From Histidinibacterium aquaticum (GTDB lineage: Bacteria; Pseudomonadota; Alphaproteobacteria; Rhodobacterales; Rhodobacteraceae): a stretch of 64,000 bases of DNA. How positions within the stretch are numbered: the first letter of the stretch is position 1; each line of letters opens with the position of its first letter. Location: positions 310,001 through 374,000 of the forward strand of contig NZ_VYQE01000004.1 of the NCBI RefSeq assembly GCF_008710275.1. The letters run 5' to 3'. The notes beneath the pieces were generated by a model. That model saw nothing but the letters and a program-made list of their open reading frames with translations. It was not told the origin of the DNA and searched no databases. The position numbers were made by a program, and so were the translations under genes. Below are positions 38,454 through 47,746 of the stretch, piece after piece.

Positions 38454-40235
38454 ATGGCTGCCAGGACGCTTCCCAAGACCGACGTGGTCATCGTCGGCGC
38501 CGGCTGGACCGGCCTCGCCGTGGCCAAGGAGCTCTCGGCCGAAGGCCAGCGCTGCGTGATCCTCGAACGCGGGGACTACCGCCACGATGCCGAGAATTTC
38601 GGCGGCCCCGAAGAGCATGACGAGCTCAAGTACGCCCGTCACAAGGGCCACATGATCGACACGCCGACCAAGACGCTGTCGTTCCGCAACAACACGTCAG
38701 AAACGGCGCTGCCGATGCGGCGGCTCGGCTCCTTCCTTCCCGGCAAGGGGCTCGGCGGCGCGGGCATCCACTGGAACGGTCAGCTCTGGCGGCCCCTGCC
38801 CTCCGACCTGAACATGCGCACGCACTACACCGAGCGCTACGGGGCCGAGATCCTCGACGGCATGCAGGTGCAGGACTACGGCGTGAGTTACGAGGAACTC
38901 GAGCCGCACTTCGACTTCTTTGAGCGCGTCTGCGGCACCGCCGGTCAGGCCGGCAACGTGAACGGCGAGCAGAACGATGCCGGCAATATCTTCGAGGGCC
39001 CGCGGTCGTCGGAGTACCCCAATCCGCCGATGAAGCATTCGCCGCCGCAGAAAATCTTCCGCGATACCGCGGCGAGCATGGGCTACCACCCGTTCCCGAT
39101 GCCCTCGGCCAACGTGACCGCGCCTTACGAGAACCCCTACGGCGCACAGCTGCATCCCTGCACCTACTGCGGCTTCTGCGAGCGCTTCGGTTGCGGCTAC
39201 TTCGCCAAGGCCGATCCGATCATCTGCATCTACGACACCTTCGCCGAGGAGGACCCGATCGAGATCCGCTACCGCTCCCACGTCCTGCGCGTGGAAAAGA
39301 GCGAGGACGGACAGACAGCGACGGGCGTGACTTACCTCGATCAGAACGGCGAGGAGGTCTTCCAGCCCGCCGACACGGTCTGCCTGAATTCCTACGCCCT
39401 CTGGAACGTGCACCTGATGCTCGTTTCGGGCCTCGGGACGCCCTACGACCCGGAGACGGGCGAAGGCACGGTCGGGCGCAACTACGCCTACCAGACCATC
39501 GCGGCGGCGGGCGTCTTCTTCAACGACGAGGTCTGGTCCAACCCCTTCATGGGCGCCGGCGCGATGGGCATGACCATCGACGACTTCAACGGCGACAACT
39601 TCGACCACACCGACCTCGGCTTCGTCGGTGGCGGCTACATCTCGGCCAACCAGACGAACGGCCGTCCGATCAACTACCAGCCGACGCCGCCGGGCACCCC
39701 CTCCTGGGGCGCGGAGTGGAAGCAGGCCGTGCGCGAGAACTACCTGCACCACATCGGGATCGTCTGCCACGGCTCGTCGATGCCGGTTCAGGGCAACTAC
39801 CTCGACCTCGACCCGACCTATACCGACGACTACGGCCAGCCGCTCCTGCGGATGACCTTCAACTTCCCCGAGAACGACCGGCGCATGTCCGAGTACCTTG
39901 TCGGCAAGGCCGAGGAGATCGCGCGGAACATGGACAATGTCCGCGCCGTCTCGACGGTCAACCGCGCCGCCGAGGGCGACAACTACTCGATCGTGCCCTA
40001 CCAGACGACGCACAACACGGGCGGCGCGGTCATGGGCACCGATCCCTCGACCAGCGTGGTGAACCGCTACGGCCAGATGTGGGACCACCACAACGTCTTC
40101 GTCTTCGGCGCCTGCCTCTTCCCGCAGAACCTCGGCTACAACCCGACGGGTCCGCTCATGGGGCTCGCCTACTGGACCATCGACGCGCTCAAGAACGACT
40201 ACCTGCAGAACCCCCGCCCGCTGATGGACGCGTGA
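38454..40235 (+). CDS. GMC-family membrane-linked dehydrogenase, catalytic subunit
   Basis: 593 residues from the ATG at 38454, one base after the previous stop. FAD-binding start VVIVGAGWTGLAVAKEL, GGxGIHWNGQ and the late H and N (TTHNTGGAVMG, NLGYNPTGP) mark a GMC oxidoreductase. It has no own signal sequence and would ride with the Tat-exported small subunit. Four cysteines, C236, C239, C242 and C247 (HPCTYCGFCERFGC), could hold an Fe-S cluster, as found in bacterial FAD glucose dehydrogenase; that is inference. It likely oxidises a sugar, sugar acid or alcohol in the periplasm and passes electrons to cytochrome c. Confidence 0.9.
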   Translation: MAARTLPKTDVVIVGAGWTGLAVAKELSAEGQRCVILERGDYRHDAENFGGPEEHDELKYARHKGHMIDTPTKTLSFRNNTSETALPMRRLGSFLPGKGLGGAGIHWNGQLWRPLPSDLNMRTHYTERYGAEILDGMQVQDYGVSYEELEPHFDFFERVCGTAGQAGNVNGEQNDAGNIFEGPRSSEYPNPPMKHSPPQKIFRDTAASMGYHPFPMPSANVTAPYENPYGAQLHPCTYCGFCERFGCGYFAKADPIICIYDTFAEEDPIEIRYRSHVLRVEKSEDGQTATGVTYLDQNGEEVFQPADTVCLNSYALWNVHLMLVSGLGTPYDPETGEGTVGRNYAYQTIAAAGVFFNDEVWSNPFMGAGAMGMTIDDFNGDNFDHTDLGFVGGGYISANQTNGRPINYQPTPPGTPSWGAEWKQAVRENYLHHIGIVCHGSSMPVQGNYLDLDPTYTDDYGQPLLRMTFNFPENDRRMSEYLVGKAEEIARNMDNVRAVSTVNRAAEGDNYSIVPYQTTHNTGGAVMGTDPSTSVVNRYGQMWDHHNVFVFGACLFPQNLGYNPTGPLMGLAYWTIDALKNDYLQNPRPLMDA

Positions 40236-40248
40236 GAAGGGAAAGCCC

Positions 40249-41103
40249 ATGCGACTGACCACCAAATCCGTACTTCTCGGTCTGCCCGTCCTCTTCGGTG
40301 CGGCCCTCGCCGCCCCGGCCCAGGACATGTCCGAGGCCCCCCGCGTCAACGAACTGGAGGCCCGGCTCAACGTCGACAGCACCCTGTTCAACGCGACCAT
40401 CGACGAGGAACCCTCGGACGACATGCTCGAACTCGGGCGTCTCGTGGCCATGGGGGGCGCCGAGAACGGCGGCTCCGGAATGGCCTGCGTGACCTGCCAC
40501 GGCGCCAACGGACAGGGCGACGGCGCGGGGGTCTTCCCGCGGCTCGCCGGTCTTCCGGGCTGGTACATGTACAAGCAGCTCGAGGACTACGCCGAGGGCA
40601 CGCGCCCGAACCGGATCATGACCGGCATCGCCCAGCGCCTCACCGAGGACGAACGCGAGGCGGTCGCGTCCTATTACGCCGTGGTCGAAGCCCCCTGGCC
40701 CGGCCCGCAGGCCGCGGCCCCGATCAGTGGCGATCAGCTCCAGTGGGGCGGCCAGCTGGCGGCGGTGGGCTCTGCCGAGCAAGGCATCCCGGGCTGCGTC
40801 AACTGCCACGGGCCGAACGGTACCGGCAATCCGCCCTCCGTGCCCTACCTCGCCGGACAATACGCGGAGTACATGAGCCACCAGCTCCAGCTTTGGCGGG
40901 AAGGCACGCGCCAGAACGACGCCATGGGCGTGATGGAGACCATCGCCTCCAAGATGACCGACGAGGACATGCGCGCCGTCTCCGCCTACTACGCGCGGGT
41001 TCGGCCCGGTCTCGAAAGCGTCACGCCGCCTGCGCCGATGGACGATGGCGAGGTTGCCGAGATCGAGACGGAAACCAGCGACCTGCTCTCCGACGTCGAT
41101 TAA
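40249..41103 (+). CDS. Diheme cytochrome c (c4-like)
   Basis: 284 residues with a signal peptide ending APAQ. Two heme sites: CVTCH at 80-84 and CVNCH at 183-187, each in a class I cytochrome half with methionines behind (MTGIAQRL, MGVMETIASK). Such c4-type proteins pass electrons between dehydrogenase and oxidase. The acidic tail after residue 260 is unusual. It lies 13 bases behind the GMC gene. Confidence 0.9.
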   Translation: MRLTTKSVLLGLPVLFGAALAAPAQDMSEAPRVNELEARLNVDSTLFNATIDEEPSDDMLELGRLVAMGGAENGGSGMACVTCHGANGQGDGAGVFPRLAGLPGWYMYKQLEDYAEGTRPNRIMTGIAQRLTEDEREAVASYYAVVEAPWPGPQAAAPISGDQLQWGGQLAAVGSAEQGIPGCVNCHGPNGTGNPPSVPYLAGQYAEYMSHQLQLWREGTRQNDAMGVMETIASKMTDEDMRAVSAYYARVRPGLESVTPPAPMDDGEVAEIETETSDLLSDVD

Positions 41104-41106
41104 GGA

Positions 41107-41610
41107 ATGATGCGGCGACTGGGGATCTTTCTGGCTCTGATCTTTGCCTTCGGCGCATCGGTCGCGGTGGCCCACTGGGCCGTCGCCCGGCCGGGGCACG
41201 AGGATCCGGTCGGCGAGATTTTCGCGGACTGGAACGACCGGCTCGCCGCGTTCAACGATTGGCGGCGGGCTCAGTCCGATAACAGGCCGGACTGGCAGGA
41301 CGCCCGGCACCAGGTGCTGAATGGCGACGCAGAAACGGGTGCCCGGCTCATCGCGGATTACGGCTGCGGCGCCTGCCACACGATCCCAGGCATCGCATGG
41401 GCGAACGGGAGCGTTGGCCCGCGTCTCGCGGGCTTCGCGGACCGGGCCTACGTCGGTGGCGTGCTTCCCAACGAGCCCGGAGACCTTGTCCGCTGGCTCA
41501 TCGATCCGACGATCTACGCGCCCGACACCGCCATGCCCGACCTCGGTGTGACCGAGCCGGAGGCCGAACACATGGCCGCCTATCTCTATACCCTGGGGAC
41601 TGATCGATGA
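41107..41610 (+). CDS. Monoheme cytochrome c
   Basis: 167 residues with one N-terminal hydrophobic helix that may serve as an anchor. One heme site, CGACH at 87-91, and the ligand methionine in DTAMPDLGV. Gap of three bases to the diheme gene and four-base overlap with coxB, so it belongs to the same operon. Confidence 0.88.
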   Translation: MMRRLGIFLALIFAFGASVAVAHWAVARPGHEDPVGEIFADWNDRLAAFNDWRRAQSDNRPDWQDARHQVLNGDAETGARLIADYGCGACHTIPGIAWANGSVGPRLAGFADRAYVGGVLPNEPGDLVRWLIDPTIYAPDTAMPDLGVTEPEAEHMAAYLYTLGTDR

Positions 41611-42539
41611 ACTCCGAGCTCGGCGAATTCGGCGCCCAGTCGGCCCTCGTCGCTGCCGGCCAGAACGCCGAGTGGGCGCTCTGGCTTACGGTCCTGATGA
41701 CCATAGCCGGCGGCGTCATCTTCCTTTTCGTCCTCTGGGCCATCGCGTCGGCCTGGCGCAGCGACGGCGGTGGCCGGACGTGGTGGATCGTGGGCGGCGG
41801 CGTGATCTTCCCGATCGTGACGCTCGCCGTGCTCTTCGCCCTCTCGACCTTCGCCCTGCGCGCCATCGCCGGACCCCAGGACGAGGAGCTGGTCATCGAG
41901 GTGACCGGCCACCAGTACTGGTGGGACGTGGTCTACGACCCCGAGGGCGTCGCCCTGCGTGACGCCAACGAGGTCTTCCTGCCCGTGGGGCGGCCCGTCA
42001 CCCTGCGGCTCAAGTCCGATGACGTGATCCACTCCTTCTGGGTGCCCTCGATCGCCGGCAAGATGGACATGATCCCGGGCCGGGTGAACGAGCTCACTGT
42101 CACCGCTACCGAGGTCGGCCGCTATCGCGGCCAGTGCGCCGAGTTCTGCGGCCTCTCGCACCCGCTGATGTCCTTCGAGGCCGTGGCGCTGGAGCCCGAG
42201 GCCTTCGCGACCTTCCTCGGCAACCTGCAGGGCGAGGCGCGCGATCCGGTTCGCCCGCAGGAACGGCAGGGGCAGGAGGTCTTCGTCGAGGCGGGATGCC
42301 CCGCCTGCCATACCATTCGCGGCGTCGCCGAGGGGGCGCAGATCGGCCCCGACCTCACGCGCGTCGGCGGCCGGGCGAGCCTCGGGGCCGGGATGTGGGA
42401 GATGAACCTCGGGAACCTCGCGGGCTGGATCTCCGACGTTCAGGATATGAAGCCCGGCGCCGAGATGCCCTCCTACAACCACCTCAGCGGTCCGGATCTT
42501 CGGGCCGTCGCAGCCTACCTGGAGAGCCTGTCGCAATGA
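41607..42539 (+). CDS. coxB: Cytochrome c oxidase subunit II fused to cytochrome c (caa3 type)
   Basis: 310 residues. Two membrane helices, then the cupredoxin domain with all CuA ligands: H142 (HSFWVP), C177, E179, C181, H185 and M188 (CAEFCGLSHPLM). The C-terminal cytochrome c domain has CPACH at 231-235 and the ligand methionine in GAEMPSYN. This fusion defines a caa3 oxidase, which takes electrons directly from a cytochrome c or c4. ATGA overlap with coxA. Confidence 0.96.
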   Translation: MNSELGEFGAQSALVAAGQNAEWALWLTVLMTIAGGVIFLFVLWAIASAWRSDGGGRTWWIVGGGVIFPIVTLAVLFALSTFALRAIAGPQDEELVIEVTGHQYWWDVVYDPEGVALRDANEVFLPVGRPVTLRLKSDDVIHSFWVPSIAGKMDMIPGRVNELTVTATEVGRYRGQCAEFCGLSHPLMSFEAVALEPEAFATFLGNLQGEARDPVRPQERQGQEVFVEAGCPACHTIRGVAEGAQIGPDLTRVGGRASLGAGMWEMNLGNLAGWISDVQDMKPGAEMPSYNHLSGPDLRAVAAYLESLSQ

Positions 42540-45055
42540 CTGTCCTCGACGAAATGCGGGACTATCCCGGCGCACGCAAGGGAGAGCCCCACAAGAGCTT
42601 CGAGGAGGTCTGGGCGCAGCCGCCGGGACTCAAGGTGCTGTCCTCCGTCAGTCACCGGGTCGTCGGCAAGCGCTTCATCGCGACCGGTTTCATCTTCTTC
42701 CTGATCGCCGGGTTCCTCGCGCTTCTCGTGCGGACCCAGCTCATCGTGCCGGGCAACACCTTCCTAGATGCCGAGACCTACAACCAGGTCTTCACGATGC
42801 ACGGGTCGCTGATGATGTTCCTCTTCGCGATCCCGATCCTGGAGGGCTTCGCGGTCTACCTCATCCCGCTGATGCTGGGCGCACGGGACCTGATCTTCCC
42901 GCGTCTCGGGCAGTTCGGGTACTACTGCTACCTGCTGGGTGGCATTATCGTCCTGTCGTCGTTCATCTTCGACGCGGCGCCGGCGGGCGGCTGGTTCATG
43001 TACACGCCGCTGTCGACCTCCGAGTACACGCCCGGGCTCTCCGCCGACTTCTGGCTGATCGGGATCACCTTCGCCGAGATCGCCTCGGTCACCGCGGCGG
43101 TCGAGCTCATCGCCGCGATCCTCTGCGCCCGCGCGCCGGGGATGTCGCTGACCAAGATGCCGGTCTTCGCCTGGTACATCCTGATCACCGCCTTCATGAT
43201 CGCCATCGGCTTCCCGCCTCTGATCATGGGCTCGATCCTGCTGGAGACGCAGCGCCTGCTCGGCCTGCCGTTCTTCGACCCCGCGCTGGGCGGCGACCCG
43301 CTTCTCTGGCAGCATCTCTTCTGGCTCTTCGGTCACCCCGAGGTCTACATCATCTTCCTGCCGGCGGCCGGCATGGTCTCGACCATTCTGCCGACCTTCG
43401 TCGGCAAGCCGCTCTTCGGCTACGGTTTCGTCGTCGCGGCCGTCGTCTCGATGGGCTTCATTTCCTTCGGCCTCTGGGCACACCACATGTTCGCGACGGG
43501 CTTGCCCATCCTGTCGCTCTCGCTCTTCTCGGCGGCCTCGACCATGGTCGCGGTGCCCACCGGCATCCAGATCTTCGCCTGGATCGCCACCTTGGCGCAG
43601 GGACGACCCCGACTGACCGTCCCCATGCTCTTCGTTCTGGGCTTTCTCTTCATCTTCGTGTTGGGCGGCCTGACAGGGGTCATGCTCGCCTCGGTGCCAT
43701 TCAACTGGCAGGCCCACGACAGCTACTTCGTCGTCGCGCACCTGCACTACGTGCTGATCGGCGGCATGGTCTTCCCGCTCTTCGGGGCCTTCTACTACTG
43801 GGCGCCGCACTTCACCGGGCGGATGATGTCGGAGACCCTCGGCAAGTGGGTCTTCTGGCTGATGTTCATCGGCTTCAACGTGACCTTCTTCACGATGCAC
43901 CTGACGGGGCTCAGGGGGATGCCGCGGCGCATCTCGACCTACCCGGAGGGCATCGGCTGGGACCGGCTGAACCTGATCTCAACGCTGGGCAGTTACGTCC
44001 TCGCCGCCGGGGTGCTGCTCTTCATCGTCGACTTCCTGCGGCACCGCCGGAGCGGCCCGCCGGCCGGGCGGAACCCCTGGGGCGCGGGCACGCTCGAGTG
44101 GCTCTATCCGACCGTGACACCGGGCTTCAATTTCCACGCGATCCCGCCGGTGACGAGCCGCGAGCCGCTCTGGGACCAGCCCGAGCTCAACGATCGGGAG
44201 GCGCCCACCGTGGAGGGCATCCTGAACGTGATGACCGACGGCCGGCGCGAGACGGTCGGCTGCGACCCGGTGACCGGGGAACCGATCCAGATTCTGCGCC
44301 TGCCGCACCCGACATGGATCCCGATGTTCTCGGCGGTGATGGTCGCGATCCTCTTCGGCGCAACCCTCGCCTCCGCCTACTGGCTCTGCGCCGTCGGGGC
44401 GGTAGGGGCGCTCCTCGGCTTCGCGCTCTGGGGGTGGGAGCCCTCGGACAGCGGCGTCACCCGGTTCGCCGGACTGGGCCACAGGCTCCCGGTGAATGCC
44501 ATCGACCGCAGGAGCCATATGCACGTCGGCCTCATCGGCACCCTGCTGATCCTCTTCGCCCTCTTCGGGTCGGTGGTCTTCGGGGGACTTTTCCTCTGGA
44601 ACACGCAGCCCGAGTTCGCTGACGCCACGGCCCGCCCGGTCCAGCTCTGGGCCGCACTGACCGGGGCAGGGGGGCTGCTCGTCGCGCTCTTCGCAGTGGC
44701 CGCGCGGAACGCCGCCATGGCGAGCCGTTTTGCCGGGGCGGCGGGTCTCGGCGTCCTGACCGCCGCTTTCGCTGCCGCGACCGCCTGGGGTTTCTGGCTG
44801 ACGCTCCTGCCGGTCGACCCCTGGGGAACGGCGCTCGGGGCCGTGCTCTGGGCGATGTCCGGTTTCGTCGCGGCCTTGCTCGGGACCGTCGTGTTCTGGG
44901 CGCTCTTCAACGTGGCACGCAAGCTCGCCAGTGCGGTGCAGCCCGGTCAGGCCATGGCGGATTTCCAGCTTGCCGGGTTCGCCAAGGGCACGGGTCTCAT
45001 GACCATCGCCGCGGCAGGGCTGCTGCTGGCCTGCGCCCTGGGAGGTGTCGGATGA
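42536..45055 (+). CDS. coxA: Cytochrome c oxidase subunit I, fused to a subunit-III-like part
   Basis: 839 residues from the ATG at 42536. Heme and copper ligands of subunit I are present: H89 (TMHGSLMMF), H267 and Y271 of GHPEVY, H316/H317 (WAHHMF), H402 and H404 (AHLHYVL). The K-channel lysine is Q345 here (PTGIQIFAW instead of PTGIKIF), and the D-channel asparagines seem changed while D118 stays. From about residue 560 on there are six or more extra hydrophobic segments, in the place of subunit III, but its usual motifs are hard to see. Length fits the I/III fusions of some caa3 oxidases. Confidence 0.93.
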   Translation: MTVLDEMRDYPGARKGEPHKSFEEVWAQPPGLKVLSSVSHRVVGKRFIATGFIFFLIAGFLALLVRTQLIVPGNTFLDAETYNQVFTMHGSLMMFLFAIPILEGFAVYLIPLMLGARDLIFPRLGQFGYYCYLLGGIIVLSSFIFDAAPAGGWFMYTPLSTSEYTPGLSADFWLIGITFAEIASVTAAVELIAAILCARAPGMSLTKMPVFAWYILITAFMIAIGFPPLIMGSILLETQRLLGLPFFDPALGGDPLLWQHLFWLFGHPEVYIIFLPAAGMVSTILPTFVGKPLFGYGFVVAAVVSMGFISFGLWAHHMFATGLPILSLSLFSAASTMVAVPTGIQIFAWIATLAQGRPRLTVPMLFVLGFLFIFVLGGLTGVMLASVPFNWQAHDSYFVVAHLHYVLIGGMVFPLFGAFYYWAPHFTGRMMSETLGKWVFWLMFIGFNVTFFTMHLTGLRGMPRRISTYPEGIGWDRLNLISTLGSYVLAAGVLLFIVDFLRHRRSGPPAGRNPWGAGTLEWLYPTVTPGFNFHAIPPVTSREPLWDQPELNDREAPTVEGILNVMTDGRRETVGCDPVTGEPIQILRLPHPTWIPMFSAVMVAILFGATLASAYWLCAVGAVGALLGFALWGWEPSDSGVTRFAGLGHRLPVNAIDRRSHMHVGLIGTLLILFALFGSVVFGGLFLWNTQPEFADATARPVQLWAALTGAGGLLVALFAVAARNAAMASRFAGAAGLGVLTAAFAAATAWGFWLTLLPVDPWGTALGAVLWAMSGFVAALLGTVVFWALFNVARKLASAVQPGQAMADFQLAGFAKGTGLMTIAAAGLLLACALGGVG

Positions 45056-45366
45056 ACGGACGCCGGACACAGCTCCTCGCAATCGCCGGACCGCCTACGG
45101 CCTGGGCGATCCACTTCGTGCTGATTTATTCGGTCATCTCCGCCCAGTGCGCGCCGCGGGCGCTGCTGGATCCGGCAAGCTCCTGGATCATCGCCGGGGT
45201 GGGCACGGCGATCCTCGTGCTGGCCGCGATCCTGCCCGCGTTCTTCCTCCGGCGGATCCCCGAGCGCCCTCTCGTGCCCGCCACGATCTGGCTCGCCGTG
45301 ATCTCGGTCGTGGCGATACTGTTCGATACCGCCTTTCTCTTCACCTTCCCCACCTGCGGAGGCTGA
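45052..45366 (+). CDS. Small three-helix membrane protein in the caa3 operon
   Basis: 104 residues with three hydrophobic segments and a start overlapping the coxA stop in ATGA. No family recognised. Its place between coxA and ctaG-like gene suggests an oxidase subunit (subunit IV-like) or an assembly helper. Confidence 0.8.
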   Translation: MNGRRTQLLAIAGPPTAWAIHFVLIYSVISAQCAPRALLDPASSWIIAGVGTAILVLAAILPAFFLRRIPERPLVPATIWLAVISVVAILFDTAFLFTFPTCGG

Positions 45367-45367
45367 C

Positions 45368-46072
45368 ATGGAGTACGTTCCCTTCTGCGGCACGCCGCCG
45401 GCACCCGTCGAGCTCCTGACCCGCTGGACCTTCGATCCGGCCCTGCTCCTCGGCCTCGCGGCTTTCCTGGTCGTCGGGCTCTGGACCGCCCACCGGCGCG
45501 GCCGGTTCCTGGTCGGCTGGGGATTGACCGTGCTGCTCTTCGTCTCGCCGCTCTGCGCCCTGTCGATGGCCCTGTTCTCGGCACGGGTGGGCCAGCATCT
45601 CCTGCTGACGCTGGTGGTGGCGCCGCTCATCGCCTCCTCGGTTCCCCTCCCCCGGCTCACGCCGCTGGTCACGGCCGCCTTCTTCGCCGCGCTCTTCTGG
45701 GTCTGGCACGCGCCCGCGCCCTACGCGGGAACCCTGGCCTCCGATCTGACGTACTGGAGCATGCACCTCAGCCTCTTCATCTCTTCGGTGCTCTTCTGGC
45801 GCTCGCTGGGGGCCGACCGTCCCTTCGAGAGCTTCCTCGCCGCGGCCTTCACCGCCGCGCAGATGACGGCCTATTCGGTGCTGCTGGTCCTCTCGCCCGA
45901 GCCTTGGCACGCCTGGCACGAACTCACCACGGCGCCCTACGGGATGAGCGCGCTGGGCGACCAGGCGCTGGCCGGAGGACTCATGTGGGTCGTCGGCGGA
46001 CTGCTCTTCGTCGGGACGATCGGGCTCGCCGTGGCTCGGTACGCCAACAGGCAGACGCCCGTCGGGTCCTGA
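45368..46072 (+). CDS. ctaG: CtaG-type caa3 oxidase assembly protein
   Basis: 234 residues with about six membrane segments. Matches the Caa3_CtaG family (FVSPLCALSMALFSARVGQHLLLTLVVAPLI ... HLSLFISSVLFWRSL, each a hydrophobic run broken here by charged turns; ALGDQALAGGLMWVVGG). This group differs from the Cox11/CtaG copper chaperone and is needed for caa3 assembly in Bacillus. Starts one base after the previous stop. Last gene of the respiratory operon; a weak 5-bp GC hairpin lies behind it at 46127-46142. Confidence 0.85.
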   Translation: MEYVPFCGTPPAPVELLTRWTFDPALLLGLAAFLVVGLWTAHRRGRFLVGWGLTVLLFVSPLCALSMALFSARVGQHLLLTLVVAPLIASSVPLPRLTPLVTAAFFAALFWVWHAPAPYAGTLASDLTYWSMHLSLFISSVLFWRSLGADRPFESFLAAAFTAAQMTAYSVLLVLSPEPWHAWHELTTAPYGMSALGDQALAGGLMWVVGGLLFVGTIGLAVARYANRQTPVGS

Positions 46073-46194
46073 ACTGACAAGGCTGGCTGATGTCATCCGA
46101 CACGGCCAGTGGAACTCGGGCCGGCCGGGGCTGTTCGGCCCCTGCACCGCGGCAACGCGGTCGTGTCCGAGTGAAATGAACAGGTGGGGCCAAA

Positions 46195-46893
46195 ATGCTC
46201 GAGTGGATCTCGAACAACTCCGGACCGCTGACGCTGATCGTGCAGGTCCTGACGGCGCTCGTCTGGATCGCCTACCTGCAGATCTTCATCACCAGCTTCC
46301 GGCGGCAGCGGAAGTCGAACATCCTCATCAACCGGGTGGCCGGCAACCGTGACCGGGCTCATCTGCTCGTCGGCAACATGGGGGCCGAGCCGATCAACGT
46401 CTGCGCCTTCATGGCGGACCTGTGCTTCAACGACGGATCGGAGAAACGGGCGATCATCACCGAGGGTCTGCAGGACGAGAGCGACGAGGAGGACAAGGGT
46501 GTCAAGCAGACCCGGCAGGGCCCGCTCAAGACGGCGGAGTACCGGGACCTCGGCGCCATGGGTCGCCTGCTCGACCGCGCCCTGGATGAAGTCGGTCTGC
46601 CCGGCCGGTCCGACGACGTGGATACCGTCACCTTCACGCTGGCGGCGGAGGGCAGCCATGACGGCTACCTCGTGGCGGGCAAGCAGACCTTCTGGGTCAG
46701 ACGCGTCGACGGAGACCGCGCGTTTCTGCCGCAGGAGACCAACACGATCCAGATCCGCAAGCGCAAGGACCGCAAGGCGCTGAGCAAGCGCCTGGACCAG
46801 AGTCTGAAGGACGAGGCCGAACAGATCAGCAATCGGGCGACGCGCGCCGTGAAGGGCGCCGCCGAGGGCGCGCGGGCTCGGACCAGCTTCTGA
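46195..46893 (+). CDS. Single-pass membrane protein of unknown function
   Basis: 232 residues. A single hydrophobic helix near residues 11-33, then a soluble domain with a basic, helical tail (RKRKDRKALSKRLDQSLKDEAEQ). No known motif is seen. It begins after a 122-base gap and stands alone, 70 bases before an SDR gene. Confidence 0.75.
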   Translation: MLEWISNNSGPLTLIVQVLTALVWIAYLQIFITSFRRQRKSNILINRVAGNRDRAHLLVGNMGAEPINVCAFMADLCFNDGSEKRAIITEGLQDESDEEDKGVKQTRQGPLKTAEYRDLGAMGRLLDRALDEVGLPGRSDDVDTVTFTLAAEGSHDGYLVAGKQTFWVRRVDGDRAFLPQETNTIQIRKRKDRKALSKRLDQSLKDEAEQISNRATRAVKGAAEGARARTSF

Positions 46894-46963
46894 GCCGCGT
46901 GCCGGCGCGGAACCCGCCGGTACGCCGCCTGTTGAGCCGCGACACCAGATGACGGAGTGGCTC

Positions 46964-47746
46964 ATGGAGCTTGGATTGAACGGAAAGAGCGCCCTGATCA
47001 CGGGCGCCGGCGGCGGCATCGGTCGGTGCACCGCCCGGCTGTTGGCCGCCGAAGGCGCGCGGCTCACCCTCACCGACAAGGACGACGAGACGCTGGCCGA
47101 GGTCTCCAAGGAGCTCGACGCAACCTGCGTGGCGGCGGACCTCTCCTCGACGAAGGGGGCCGAGACGCTGATCGGCAAGGTCGGGCATGACTTCGACATT
47201 TTCGTCCACGCCGCCGGGGTGACCGGCGCAAAGGGCGACCCGATCAAGATGTCCGACGAGGACTGGGACCACGCCTGGCATACCGACTTCATGTCGGCCG
47301 TCCGGCTGACCCGGCTCGTTGCCCCGGGCATGATCTCGCGCGGCTGGGGCCGGATGGTCTTCGTCACCTCCGAGAACGCCGCCCAGCCCTACCCGGACGA
47401 GACGGTCTACAACGTCGCCAAGACAGGGCTCCTGTCCTTCGCCAAGTCCGTCGCGATGGCGCACTCGGGCAAGGGGCTGCTGGTGAACTGCGTGGCACCG
47501 GCCTTCATCGAGACGCCGATGACCGACTACATGATGGACACCAAGGCCGAGGCCGAGGGCACGTCCCGAGACGAGGCGATCGAGGGATTTCTCGAGAGCG
47601 ACCGGCCCTACCTTGCCCTCAAGCGCCGCGGCAAGCCCGAGGAAGTGGCCCCGGCCATCGCGCTTCTCTGCTCGGAGCGGGCCTCCTTCGTCACCGGATC
47701 CAACTGGCGGGTCGACGGCGGTTCCGTGGGCTCGATTCAGCTCTGA
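46964..47746 (+). CDS. SDR-family oxidoreductase
   Basis: 260 residues from the ATG at 46964 with GGAG six bases before it; a short upstream frame extension is unlikely to be used. NAD(P) motif GAGGGIGR, active-site serine in FVTSENAAQ and tyrosine/lysine in VYNVAKTG. The C-terminus has VTGSNWRVDGG, typical for classic SDRs. Substrate unknown. The end overlaps the convergent MscS gene by ten bases. Confidence 0.9.
   Translation: MELGLNGKSALITGAGGGIGRCTARLLAAEGARLTLTDKDDETLAEVSKELDATCVAADLSSTKGAETLIGKVGHDFDIFVHAAGVTGAKGDPIKMSDEDWDHAWHTDFMSAVRLTRLVAPGMISRGWGRMVFVTSENAAQPYPDETVYNVAKTGLLSFAKSVAMAHSGKGLLVNCVAPAFIETPMTDYMMDTKAEAEGTSRDEAIEGFLESDRPYLALKRRGKPEEVAPAIALLCSERASFVTGSNWRVDGGSVGSIQL

Noticed and set aside
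46127-46142. Hairpin GGGGC/GCCCC behind ctaG as a terminator.
   Set aside because: Stem of only five bases and no T run; reported only in the ctaG entry.
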